A stretch of DNA of 64,000 bases, taken from an uncultured bacterium (GTDB lineage: Bacteria; Cyanobacteriota; Vampirovibrionia; Gastranaerophilales; Gastranaerophilaceae). The notes beneath the pieces were generated by a model that saw nothing but the letters and a program-made list of their open reading frames with translations, did not search any database and was not told the DNA's origin. Made by a program: the position numbers and the translations under genes. Shown here piece by piece: positions 46,034-55,037 of this stretch. The stretch's first letter is position 1, and every line of letters starts with the position of its first letter. The stretch is taken from positions 1 to 64,000 of the forward strand of contig CASFXY010000017.1 in assembly GCA_949298805.1 (NCBI GenBank), given 5' to 3'.

Positions 46034-46625
46034 TTGCTTTACCTCCGTTTTCTTTTATTAAATATTTTTTTGTAATTTTTTCAAAAAAGTCACTCGTTTT
46101 GTTTGTAAGTGGTGCATCTATCAAAAAGTTTGTGCCAATCATTATAAATAATGCTGCTAGTGTTCCGACAACAGAAGGGGTCCTTTTGATTGCTTCAGAT
46201 AAGGCATTGTTGTCAAGATTAAGTTTGTCAAATCCTTTACCGAACGATTTTCTTACTTTATTTTTGTCTATAACAATTTTTCCGGCTTCACGAATTATCT
46301 TGCCGGCACTATCTTTTTTTGCATATTTAAGTTCGGCAGCCTTCATGCAGGCACCGCGTATTACAATGCCTGTTGCTGTTCCTACTATAGCTTTTGCAGC
46401 ACTTCTTACTGCAGAAACTTTTCTTGTGTCCTTGTCTACTTCTTTGTTTCTTAAATCTATAAAAGGTTGTATGAGAAATGCGCTTGCACCTATGGCAAGT
46501 CTTTGATGTACGCTTGAAAGATTGTTTGCCTTAGTAAGTATGTTTTGTGCCATGTTTCCTAATTTTAACGGTTTAAGCGCACAAAAATTCGTTGTGTTGT
46601 TAGTGCTTTGTATCTTTGTAATCAT
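46026..46625 (-). CDS. Membrane protein of a two-gene family, first partner
   Basis: A 199-residue protein. Residues 11-17 read TTNFCAL, a variant of the N-terminal motif. Hydrophobic segments lie near 43-56 (LAIGASAFLIQPFI), 76-92 (AAKAIVGTATGIVIRGA) and 152-170 (GTLAALFIMIGTNFLIDA), with NKEVDKDTRK at 60-69 between the first two. The layout resembles the downstream gene product, pointing to an old duplication that now forms a pair. Function unknown; a heteromeric membrane complex is a reasonable guess. Confidence 0.62.
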   Translation of the reverse strand: MITKIQSTNNTTNFCALKPLKLGNMAQNILTKANNLSSVHQRLAIGASAFLIQPFIDLRNKEVDKDTRKVSAVRSAAKAIVGTATGIVIRGACMKAAELKYAKKDSAGKIIREAGKIVIDKNKVRKSFGKGFDKLNLDNNALSEAIKRTPSVVGTLAALFIMIGTNFLIDAPLTNKTSDFFEKITKKYLIKENGGKANG

Positions 46626-46785
46626 ATACCTTCTTTTACCAAGTTTTTAACGTTAATGATAAAAATAAATTGCTAAAAGCAGAAAAATTACATTTAATAA
46701 AAATTTACAATAATGGTGATTTGTCATCAATTGTTGTTTGTTTTACAATTGTACCACACATGTTTTGAAAACGGAATAACAATAT

Positions 46786-48306
46786 ATGAAAAGCCCATTT
46801 TTTTATGACATTACTCTGAGAGACGGTAATCAATCGCTAAAAAAGCCATGGCAATTGAATGAGAAGCGTTTTATTTTTGAAAAACTTCATGAATTAAATG
46901 TTCAAGCTGTTGAGGTGGGATTTCCCGCATCTTCACACATGGATTTTGAGGCTTGTAAAACACTTGCTGATATGGCATGGGACAACCTTGTTGTTTCGGC
47001 TCTGGCAAGAACGGTGCAATCCGATATTGACAGTGTTATTAGTTCAATCGGGCATGCAAATATCCCAAGAGTTCACACTTTTCTAACTCTAAGCCCTTTT
47101 CACATGAAATATGTTCTGAATAAAGAACCTGATTACTGCGCAAAAAAAGCAGTTGAAGCCGTTAAATATGCTTATGAAAAAGTAAAGAAGATAAACAAAA
47201 ATGCTCAGGTTCAATTTAGTGTAGAGCATTTTGGTGATTGTGCGGAAAATATTGATTTTGTTATTGATACACTTAAAAAGATTGTTGATGCAGGCGCAAG
47301 TATAATAAACTTACCAAACACGGTTGAACGTACACGTCCAAAAGTATTTATAAATCTTATCGAAAAAGTAAAAAATTCATTGCCTGATGATGTTGTTATT
47401 TCTTTGCACAATCATAACGACTTGGGAATGGCAACTGCTACTACTGTTGAAGGTTATTTTGCAGGTGCAATTCAGCTTGAATGTTGTATAAACGGGCTGG
47501 GAGAACGGGCAGGAAACACGGATTTTGCACAAGTTGCGGTTGCGCTTCATAATAATGGTGTTAAAGTACCTGTTAATCTTGAAAAAATTTATGAAACTTC
47601 TATGATTATTTCGCAAATGGCTAAGGTAAAAATATATGAAAAAGCCCCGTTGATTGGACCCGAAGCCCTTGCACACAGAAGCGGAATTCATCAAGACGGT
47701 GCCATTAAAACAAAAGATATGGATTTCGGTGCCTACAGACCTATTAAGCCTTCTTTGATTGGTAGGGATGATGATGAGAAAATAGGTTTTACTTCTCAAT
47801 CTGGAAAAACTGCAGTATTTGAAATTATCAATAATGCGGGCTACCCTATTACTATTCAAGAGGCTGTTCGCCTTACTCCCCTTGTAAAGGAAGTTTCCGA
47901 GCAAAAAGGTGAGCTTGGCAGCGATGAAATTTTGCAAGTTTATTTTAAGGAAATTCTCAATATTAAGGGTGCATTTGAATTTGTTTCATTTAAATTTTTG
48001 GGTGCAGATAAATTTAAACTTTCTTTTAAATATAAGGGAGAATTAAAAGAGTTCGAAGGTTGTGGTAACGGTCCTTTGGATGCTTGTCTTGATGCTCTTA
48101 AGAATGCAGGTTTTCACAGAAAACTTTCGTTTTACAAACAGTATGCACTTGATGAAGATAAAATGGGTTCGGGTGCGAGTGCCATGAGTGTAATAAATCT
48201 TGTAGGCAAAGGCGGAGAGGAAATTATCGGACGAGCAATTGACCAAAATACTGCAAGAGCTAATGTCAAAGCTATATTTAATGCTCTTAATCAAGTGTAT
48301 AAATAA
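46786..48306 (+). CDS. leuA: 2-isopropylmalate synthase (LeuA family)
   Basis: A 506-residue DRE-TIM metallolyase condensing 2-oxoisovalerate with acetyl-CoA in leucine synthesis. YDITLRDGNQS has the metal-binding Asp, with GNQ where many have GEQ. VEVGFPASSHMDF, ISLHNHNDLGMATA (the His-x-His metal site) and HRSGIHQDG follow. The C-terminal regulatory domain with GNGPLDACLDAL and GSGASAMSVINLV indicates leucine feedback. Related citramalate synthases cannot be fully excluded. No strong ribosome binding site is present. It converges on the aldolase gene with no gap. Confidence 0.88.
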   Translation: MKSPFFYDITLRDGNQSLKKPWQLNEKRFIFEKLHELNVQAVEVGFPASSHMDFEACKTLADMAWDNLVVSALARTVQSDIDSVISSIGHANIPRVHTFLTLSPFHMKYVLNKEPDYCAKKAVEAVKYAYEKVKKINKNAQVQFSVEHFGDCAENIDFVIDTLKKIVDAGASIINLPNTVERTRPKVFINLIEKVKNSLPDDVVISLHNHNDLGMATATTVEGYFAGAIQLECCINGLGERAGNTDFAQVAVALHNNGVKVPVNLEKIYETSMIISQMAKVKIYEKAPLIGPEALAHRSGIHQDGAIKTKDMDFGAYRPIKPSLIGRDDDEKIGFTSQSGKTAVFEIINNAGYPITIQEAVRLTPLVKEVSEQKGELGSDEILQVYFKEILNIKGAFEFVSFKFLGADKFKLSFKYKGELKEFEGCGNGPLDACLDALKNAGFHRKLSFYKQYALDEDKMGSGASAMSVINLVGKGGEEIIGRAIDQNTARANVKAIFNALNQVYK

Positions 48307-48906
48307 TTAATGTTTTGCTTGGGCTACCGCTTCTTTTGCGCTTTCAACTATTTCGTAATAATTTTTATTGAGGTATAATTCCCGACCCATGCCTATTGCA
48401 CATGAACCTGCTTTAAGCAATGGTTTAACGTGTTCAATTTTAACACTGCCACATGGCATTACATTTAAAAATTTCATTGGTCTTAGTAAGTCTTCAATGT
48501 AAGTTGCGCCTCCAAGGTCTTTTATTGGAAATATTTTTATTATGGGAACTCGTACCTTCCATGCGCTATATGCTTCATTCGGTGTTGTTGCGCTTAATAT
48601 AAGCGGAATTTTACTGCTTGAGGAAACTTTTGTTAATCCCATTTGTAAAATTGGGGATACCAACAGTTTTGCGCCGGCATTAATTCCTAAATGCGCTTGT
48701 TCTGAAGTTATTATTCCGCCTTGAGCAACATATATTCCCTTCAATTCCGAAACTTTTTTTATTGTTTCTATGCTTGAATTAATTTCCACAACTTTAATAC
48801 CGCCTTCAAGATACGCGTTTGCAATCTCAAGTGCCTTTTGTGGTTCATCTTCTCTAATAATGCCGTATATTCTCGATTTAAAAATTTCTTTAATTGCTTC
48901 GCTCAT
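48307..48906 (-). CDS. KDPG/KHG aldolase family protein
   Basis: A 199-residue class I aldolase-like TIM barrel. IYGIIREDEPQKALEIANAYLEGGIKVVEIN matches the Eda N-terminus, the Schiff-base Lys is in IIKIFPIKDLGG, and MPCGSVKIEHVKPLLKAG and CAIGMGREL follow. The usual LRT after the catalytic glutamate is SSI here, so substrate preference may differ from KDPG. It overlaps the small downstream gene by four bases. Confidence 0.85.
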   Translation of the reverse strand: MSEAIKEIFKSRIYGIIREDEPQKALEIANAYLEGGIKVVEINSSIETIKKVSELKGIYVAQGGIITSEQAHLGINAGAKLLVSPILQMGLTKVSSSSKIPLILSATTPNEAYSAWKVRVPIIKIFPIKDLGGATYIEDLLRPMKFLNVMPCGSVKIEHVKPLLKAGSCAIGMGRELYLNKNYYEIVESAKEAVAQAKH

Positions 48907-49166
48907 TTTATTGCAAATACCTTGTCATTTCTTTGTTTTTCTTTAATTTCAAATTCCATATTCTTTAACATTAAAGACGATATTAATTTTTTTGTTTCTT
49001 CATCTTTTACCGACCAACATATTTTTTTATCCGGATATTTAATAAATAGTTTTGTTGAATATAAAACTGCAGTTTTGGCTGCTTCAAACAAATTCATATC
49101 GCTTATATCTATAAATGTTTTTTCTTCTTGTGTTTCTATGAGGAAATTTTTAATTTTTTCTGTCAT
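48903..49166 (-). CDS. Small hypothetical protein upstream of the aldolase
   Basis: An 87-residue protein with alternating helices and strands (TFIDISDM, AVLYSTKLFIKYPDKKICWSV, MEFEIKEKQ). The four-base ATGA overlap shows co-translation with the aldolase gene. No family is recognised. Confidence 0.6.
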   Translation of the reverse strand: MTEKIKNFLIETQEEKTFIDISDMNLFEAAKTAVLYSTKLFIKYPDKKICWSVKDEETKKLISSLMLKNMEFEIKEKQRNDKVFAIK

Positions 49167-49315
49167 TTTAATTGTTATTTCTTTTGTCCGTAGTTTTTGC
49201 CATGTATTGCGTATATTGTATATCTCGGTGTATTTTTGTAATTTTTTATGACAAAATTTAAAATCTAAACCTTTTAGTGTATAATTTTAAATAATAATTT
49301 TGTGAGGCAAATTTT

Positions 49316-50305
49316 ATGCATAATTCTGCAATTGTTAATACGTCAGAGCTAATTGACAGCGCAAAAGAGGTTTTTGACATTGAGGCAAATTCAATTTTTA
49401 AACTTAAAGACCGTATTGATAATTCTTTTGTGCGCGCGATTGATATTATTTACGCCTCAAAGGGCAAAGTCGTTGTAACCGGCATGGGTAAATCCGGTCT
49501 TATAGGACGCAAGATTGCATCAACCCTCTGTTCTACAGGTACTCCGGCAGTTTTTTTACATCCTGCCGAATCTACTCATGGTGATAGCGGAATTATTTCG
49601 CGTAATGATGTTGTTATTGCCATTTCAAACAGTGGTGAAACTCAAGAGCTTTTAAATTTATTGCCGCTTATTTTGCGTTTTGGAGTACCTTTAATAGGTA
49701 TTACCGGTAAGATAAATTCAACACTTGCTCATAAAAGCGATGTTGTTTTGGATATTTCTGTTGAAAGAGAGGCATGCCCGTTAAATAAAGCCCCGACCGC
49801 AAGCACTACGGTTACTCTTGCCATGGGGGATGCAATTGCAGTGTGTCTTTTAAAAAAGCGCGGTTTTTCTTATGATGATTTTTTGCTTTATCATCCTTCA
49901 GGTTCACTAGGTAAAGGCATATTGTACAAGGTTGATGAATTGATGATAAAAGGTGAAATGCTGCCTGTAATTTCGCAAAATGTAAGTTTTAGCGATGCTA
50001 TTAAACTTGTTAGCGAAAAGCGTTTGGGAACAGTACTTTTAGTCGATGATAATTCAAAATTAACAGGCGTTTTAACCGACGGTGATATTAGACGTGCGGT
50101 TATAAAACATCCTGATGTAAGGAATTTAAAAGTTAAAGATGTAATGACTTATAATCCAAAAACAATTGATATTAATGACCTTTGTGCAAAAGCACTTTCA
50201 ATTATGGAAAAGTATTCAATAACTTCACTTGCTGTTGTTGATGATAACAATTGTCCGATAGGGCTTTTGCATATTCATGATTTACTTCGTGCAGGAGTGG
50301 TATAG
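49316..50305 (+). CDS. kdsD: Arabinose-5-phosphate isomerase (KdsD/KpsF)
   Basis: A 329-residue SIS-CBS enzyme that makes D-arabinose 5-phosphate for KDO. The SIS domain (about 30-170) has VVTGMGKSGLIGRKIASTLCSTGTPAVFLHPAESTHGD and ISNSGETQELL. Two CBS domains follow from about 205. A TATAAT box and a GTGAGG site precede it. The stop overlaps the kdsC GTG by one base. Confidence 0.93.
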   Translation: MHNSAIVNTSELIDSAKEVFDIEANSIFKLKDRIDNSFVRAIDIIYASKGKVVVTGMGKSGLIGRKIASTLCSTGTPAVFLHPAESTHGDSGIISRNDVVIAISNSGETQELLNLLPLILRFGVPLIGITGKINSTLAHKSDVVLDISVEREACPLNKAPTASTTVTLAMGDAIAVCLLKKRGFSYDDFLLYHPSGSLGKGILYKVDELMIKGEMLPVISQNVSFSDAIKLVSEKRLGTVLLVDDNSKLTGVLTDGDIRRAVIKHPDVRNLKVKDVMTYNPKTIDINDLCAKALSIMEKYSITSLAVVDDNNCPIGLLHIHDLLRAGVV

Positions 50306-50841
50306 TGTACGATTCTCTTGAATTAAAATTAAAAGCAAAAAAAATTAAACTCGTCGCTTTTGATGTTGATGGTGTTATGACAGACGGGTCATTAATATAT
50401 TTGCCTGACGGCACACAAGCAAAAACATTTGATGCAAAGGATGGCTTGGGTATAGTTATGTTAAATACTGCGGGTTTTTTGAGTGCTATCATTACTGCAA
50501 AAGAAACAAATGTTGTAAAACAAAGAGCAAAAACTCTGGGAATTACTAAGCTTTTTATGAACCAAAAAAATAAAATGCTTGCACTTGAAGAACTCTGCAA
50601 GGAATTTTCTTTAACTTATGATGAAGTTATGTATATGGGTGATGATTTACCGGACATTGATGTTCTAAAAACGGTTGGTTTGAGTGTATGCCCTAATGAT
50701 GCAATTGAGAGCGTTAAGCATATTTGCGATATTGTCACGTCAAAGGATGGTGGCAAGGGTGCTGTTAGGGAAGTTTGCGACTTTTTGTTGTCCTCAAAAG
50801 GCATTACTTTTGAGGATTTAAGAAAGCCCTATAAACAATAA
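50305..50841 (+). CDS. kdsC: 3-deoxy-D-manno-octulosonate 8-phosphate phosphatase
   Basis: A 178-residue capless HAD phosphatase in the KDO pathway. It starts at GTG 50305 behind CAGGAG. LVAFDVDGVMTDGSL has the nucleophile, TAKET is motif II, and GDDLPDIDVLKTVGLSVCPNDA is motif IV with the KdsC-specific continuation. Together with kdsD it shows LPS-type inner core synthesis. Confidence 0.92.
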   Translation: MYDSLELKLKAKKIKLVAFDVDGVMTDGSLIYLPDGTQAKTFDAKDGLGIVMLNTAGFLSAIITAKETNVVKQRAKTLGITKLFMNQKNKMLALEELCKEFSLTYDEVMYMGDDLPDIDVLKTVGLSVCPNDAIESVKHICDIVTSKDGGKGAVREVCDFLLSSKGITFEDLRKPYKQ

Positions 50842-50944
50842 TTTAATTATTAATTTTTGTTAATTTTATTGTTATTTTTGTCAATTTATTTCTCTGAATA
50901 AACTTTATTAATATAACAATAGTTTAATGAGAGAATTATATATT

Positions 50945-51148
50945 ATGACTGAAATTGAACTAAATACGATTTTTAATATCGTTTGTGACCCCGAAAAAAA
51001 TGTTTACAAATTGGATAGCATTAAGAAAATCCAAGAAGTGCAACGTATTGCAAGAATTTTTAATATAGCAAATGAGCAACGCGAAACTTCAAAACAAATT
51101 TCAGCTAGAGCTCTTGTTGCTTTTAAAATGCTTGTTAGCAATAATTAA
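50945..51148 (+). CDS. Small hypothetical helical protein
   Basis: A 67-residue protein from ATG 50945, ten bases after GAGAG; an in-frame ATG at 50927 lacks a site. Helices IELNTIFNIV and LDSIKKIQEVQRIARIFNIANEQ precede a basic C-terminus. No family is known. It overlaps the convergent receiver-like gene by four bases. Confidence 0.55.
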   Translation: MTEIELNTIFNIVCDPEKNVYKLDSIKKIQEVQRIARIFNIANEQRETSKQISARALVAFKMLVSNN

Positions 51149-52476
51149 TCGGAATTTTTTATATAATTTTTAAATTCAACATAAAGCTCGTCAAGAATTT
51201 GTGATAATTTTTGAAAATTAAGTTGCACAAAATCCAAGATTATCGTGTTTGTGTTTTTGACAACATCGAAACTCACTACTGATGTATCTATGCGTGCTTT
51301 ATATAATCCTCCGTATGTTATTGAAAGAATAGCACTTACGTTATTTTTTGCCATTACAAATTTTGTTTTTTCTACGGTTACATCAAATTTTGTTTTGACG
51401 TCTTTAATTTTTGTATTTATATAATTTTGGTATTTTTCGAAAACAGGCTCAAAGACTATTTTACATTTTTGTCTGTAAGCTTGCCTGTATAATTTTGATT
51501 TTTTTTCATCGTTTAGAGCAATATCTGTTTTTTGCGCTAATTTTTCGGGGCTTATTTTTTTATCAGGTTCGCTTAAAGCTTGTTTTGCAAGATTTTTACC
51601 GGCATTTGGATCTTTTGAATAAGCACCGGATGCTACAATTAGCGCGTTTGTGTCTTCTTTTGCCTTATTTAATGCTTCCTGTAAAAGTTCTTTTACGGTT
51701 TCAAATTTTTCTTCTTTAATTTCGATTACCGAAGCATTTGCACCGCAATCCACCCCCAAATTATTATTTATTCTTTCAAAAACAGGATATACTCCGTTTA
51801 ACTTTGTTTTTGGTAAGAATATGTAAAATTCGTCTATATCTTTAATTGCAACACTATCATTTAACCTTATTGACTTGTTAATGACATCAAGAAATTCTTT
51901 AGGGTTTTTGTATCCGGGATATTTTGAATCAGGAGTAATTAATACAAGACAGGCATGTTCTTTGCGATTGTTGACTCGATCCAGTTCGTTTTTTAAAAAT
52001 TCTTCACAATATTTTTGAGTATAAACACCTGTGTCAGCTTGAGTTATACCTAAAAGTTTCATAAATTCCTTTTGAGTGTGCCTGTTGGTGTTTATTTCAT
52101 CTTTCTGTATACACCAAATTGTACGTATCAAAAGTTCATAATCTTGCGCAGGATGTCTTAAAATATCACTTATTCCTGCATCGAATGCATCAATAATGGT
52201 TTCTCTTGAACAAAATTCATCTAAAAACAATATGGGCGATTGCGCAAGAATATTATTTTCTTTGATTTCTTTTATGAGTTTAAGGGCATCCGGATTATCA
52301 TTGGCGCAGTGAATAATTATAACATTTGGCAATTGATTTTTTAAAGTTTCCATTGCATTATCAAATGAGCAATTGGTAACTTTATCTAAATCTCTTAAAA
52401 GTACCAGTTTTGAGGTAATTTGCTCTATTTGTTCTTCGTTGTTGCTTATTAGTGTTATGGTGTTTGTGAACCCCAT
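51145..52476 (-). CDS. Pseudo-receiver fused to a degenerate GGDEF-like domain
   Basis: A 443-residue cytoplasmic protein. Residues 1-125 look like a response-regulator receiver (TLISNNEEQ, LPNVIIIHCANDNPDALKLIKEIKEN, SPILFLDE, FDAGISDILRHP). The phospho-acceptor Asp position is HCAN, so it cannot be phosphorylated in the usual way. Residues 155-260 follow the diguanylate cyclase pattern (SIRLNDSVAIKDIDEFYIFLPKTKLNGVYPVFERINNNL) with KDIDEF instead of GGDEF, so cyclase activity is unlikely. The last 130 residues are unassigned. A good AAGGAG site is present. Confidence 0.7.
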   Translation of the reverse strand: MGFTNTITLISNNEEQIEQITSKLVLLRDLDKVTNCSFDNAMETLKNQLPNVIIIHCANDNPDALKLIKEIKENNILAQSPILFLDEFCSRETIIDAFDAGISDILRHPAQDYELLIRTIWCIQKDEINTNRHTQKEFMKLLGITQADTGVYTQKYCEEFLKNELDRVNNRKEHACLVLITPDSKYPGYKNPKEFLDVINKSIRLNDSVAIKDIDEFYIFLPKTKLNGVYPVFERINNNLGVDCGANASVIEIKEEKFETVKELLQEALNKAKEDTNALIVASGAYSKDPNAGKNLAKQALSEPDKKISPEKLAQKTDIALNDEKKSKLYRQAYRQKCKIVFEPVFEKYQNYINTKIKDVKTKFDVTVEKTKFVMAKNNVSAILSITYGGLYKARIDTSVVSFDVVKNTNTIILDFVQLNFQKLSQILDELYVEFKNYIKNSD

Positions 52477-52586
52477 TTTGTAACTCCTTTGGAATTTATA
52501 TTACAATGAAAAATATTATTTTTCCACTTTTTTAATTTTTTTAAAGAAAATGACAAAGAGAAAAAGTTTTGCTATGCTTTTATATT

Positions 52587-54269
52587 ATGAAAAATAATCA
52601 TTTGTTATATCTTATTTTAATTATAATTTTAGGACTTTTACTCCGTCTGTGGAATATTGATAAGCCCGAGGGTATGTGGAATGACGAGTATTTAACATGG
52701 TCGATTGCTAATTTGAAATTTCCGCAGGATTTTTTTAAAGGAGTTGCAAACAACTGCCATGCGCCTTTGCATTATTTTTATTTAAAGGGATGGATGGCAA
52801 TTTTTAAAGATTCCGATGTTTCATTAAGATTTTCATCCCTTGTTCCGGGCGTTATTTCTATTTTTACAATGTATCTTTGCGCAAAAGAATATCTTGTCAA
52901 AAAGCATGGTGAATTGTGCGCGCTTGCTGCCGCATTTCTAACTTCGGTAAGTGCTTTTTTAATTTATTTTTCTCAAGAAGTAAGAATATATTCACTGACC
53001 TTTTTAATTTCTTCATTGGTGCTTTATTATTCCCTCAAGGTTTTCAATAATCCTTCCAATAAAAATTGTTGGTTCTTAACGCTTTTTTCCGTTCTGTTAA
53101 TTTTTGAACACACTATAGGGTTTGTTTTTGTTGCATTTAATATGTGCGCACTAATTGCGTTTATGCAAAGGAAAAAGAAAGAAAACAATCTTGTTAACAA
53201 TATATTTGCCATTATTATTTTATCTTTGCCCTTGATTCCATTCTTATATGGTCTTTTTGCTCACCCTAAGTATTTTAGTCAGTGGTGGGCACCATTTAGC
53301 TGGTCTAAACTTTTATTTTATTTTACTGATTTGTTTTCGCCGGTACTCAAAAATATTTCAAATGCACCTCCAAGTTTTCTGACACAAATTTTTGACAATG
53401 CAAGCGTAAATATCGGCTTTATAATTTTTGCCCTTGTGCCCTCATTTATATGCTTGGGGCTGGCAATAAAAGCATTTCAAAATGGCAGGAGAGTTAACTT
53501 TTATTTGCTTACGGTTTTTGTCGCTACTTTTTTAACCGTTCTTATAGCTGCTCTTTTTGGCAAATTAATATTTTTAACCAAGTACCTGATTGAACTTTAT
53601 CCTATTTTGATTTTACTTGTTGCAGTAGGTTGGTCAACAATGCAGCTTAAGGCGCTTAAGATATCTTTAGCAACCATATTTGCCGTTATTACTCTTTTTT
53701 ATATTATTGTTTCTTATACTTCGCCTGTAAGATTAGTGCGTGAAGAAGGGCAAAGGTTGCCGATTAGCATACTTTGTGACTTAAATATAAAAAAAAACGA
53801 CAGGGTTTTGTATCTGTATTACCCTCCCTCAAGGTTTGAAAAATATGTAAAAGAAAACAATCTTTTTTTTTACGCAAATTCTATAGACAAGTATAATTTT
53901 CCATCCGTTATATATCCGACAAAATCAGACACTTATGAGGCTTTTAAGGACGGAAAAAGACTTTATAGGGATATATTTTTATTAAAATACAATAAAAAAC
54001 TTGCAGATTTTTTGAATGATAATTATTACTCAAAGATGAGAAAAGGTGATAAGATGTTCATTGTTGAACTCAAGACAGTTTCTTTTTTCAATGAAGAACG
54101 TCTTGAAAATATTGTGTTAGACACAAAATCTTATCAAAGAATACCATTTCTCTACCTTGTAAGTTCTTATGCAAAAAATTATTCCTTAAAAGAATCCTCT
54201 TTAAGACTTGGATATAAAGGGCAATTTGAAAGCGGCAGTTGGCGTATTTATTTATTTGAAAAAGTTTAA
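52587..54269 (+). CDS. Membrane glycosyltransferase, GT39/ArnT-like
   Basis: A 560-residue protein with about ten to twelve transmembrane helices, from ATG 52587. After the first helix comes [21 protein letters not shown], with the Asp-Glu pair of polyprenol-phosphate-dependent glycosyltransferases, then [12 protein letters not shown] and [10 protein letters not shown]. Such enzymes transfer sugars from lipid carriers to protein or lipid A on the outer face of the inner membrane. Acceptor unknown. TATGCT ends eight bases before the ATG with no ribosome binding site. Its end overlaps clpP by four bases. Confidence 0.8.
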   Translation: MKNNHLLYLILIIILGLLLRLWNIDKPEGMWNDEYLTWSIANLKFPQDFFKGVANNCHAPLHYFYLKGWMAIFKDSDVSLRFSSLVPGVISIFTMYLCAKEYLVKKHGELCALAAAFLTSVSAFLIYFSQEVRIYSLTFLISSLVLYYSLKVFNNPSNKNCWFLTLFSVLLIFEHTIGFVFVAFNMCALIAFMQRKKKENNLVNNIFAIIILSLPLIPFLYGLFAHPKYFSQWWAPFSWSKLLFYFTDLFSPVLKNISNAPPSFLTQIFDNASVNIGFIIFALVPSFICLGLAIKAFQNGRRVNFYLLTVFVATFLTVLIAALFGKLIFLTKYLIELYPILILLVAVGWSTMQLKALKISLATIFAVITLFYIIVSYTSPVRLVREEGQRLPISILCDLNIKKNDRVLYLYYPPSRFEKYVKENNLFFYANSIDKYNFPSVIYPTKSDTYEAFKDGKRLYRDIFLLKYNKKLADFLNDNYYSKMRKGDKMFIVELKTVSFFNEERLENIVLDTKSYQRIPFLYLVSSYAKNYSLKESSLRLGYKGQFESGSWRIYLFEKV

Positions 54270-54883
54270 CCTTTGTCTTGCACATCATCTCTTGATATGA
54301 TTCGGTCAATTAACCCGTATTCAAGAGCTTCTTGTGCTGTCATAAAATTATCGCGTTCTGTATCTTTTTTGATTTTTTCTACTTTTTGTCCTGTATGCTC
54401 TGCCATAAGCTCATTGAGCATGGTTTTCATTCTTAAAATTTCTTTTGCTTCGATTTCAATATCTGTTGCTTGCCCTTTTGCGCCACCTAGGGGTTGATGT
54501 ATCATAATCCTTGCATTGGGCAGAGCAAGACGCTTTCCTTTTGTGCCTCCAGAGAGTAAAAATGCACCCATTGATGCTGCATCTCCAAGGCAAATTGTCG
54601 ATACATCGGCTTTTATCAGTTTCATTGTATCGTAGATAGCCATGCCGGCAGTAATAACCCCTCCGGGTGAATTTATATATAACATAATATCTTTTTCAGG
54701 ATTTTCACTGTCTAGTAGTAAAAGCTGTGCAACAATAGAATTTGCAACATCATCGTCAATCTCGGAACCCAAAAAAATAATTCTTTCTCTTAAGAGTCTT
54801 GAAAATATGTCAAAAGATCTTTCTCCTCTTGACGATGATTCAATTACGGTCGGAACATAATCTATTATTTTATATTCGTTCAT
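54266..54883 (-). CDS. clpP: ATP-dependent Clp protease proteolytic subunit
   Basis: A 205-residue serine protease. [30 protein letters not shown] is the N-terminal signature, INSPGG the oxyanion region, GDAASMGAF contains the catalytic Ser, [13 protein letters not shown] the His, and the Asp lies in KKDTERDNF. No clpX is adjacent. An AAAGGG site precedes the ATG. Confidence 0.95.
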   Translation of the reverse strand: MNEYKIIDYVPTVIESSSRGERSFDIFSRLLRERIIFLGSEIDDDVANSIVAQLLLLDSENPEKDIMLYINSPGGVITAGMAIYDTMKLIKADVSTICLGDAASMGAFLLSGGTKGKRLALPNARIMIHQPLGGAKGQATDIEIEAKEILRMKTMLNELMAEHTGQKVEKIKKDTERDNFMTAQEALEYGLIDRIISRDDVQDKG

Positions 54884-55037
54884 TTTTTACCCTTTAAAAA
54901 ATATTACTTGCTTATTATATTATTAAAATTGTTAAAAATTCAACCTTAAATCTTTTTAAATAATTTGTTTGTTGTATAATGTGATTTGGTGACTTTCACT
55001 ATAAGTATGGCATGAAGATAATAAGGAAGTTTTGAAT

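Noticed and set aside
46626-46785. Possible leucine leader peptide before leuA, by analogy with the arg leader
   Set aside because: No short ORF with clustered Leu codons and no terminator hairpin was found in this interval.
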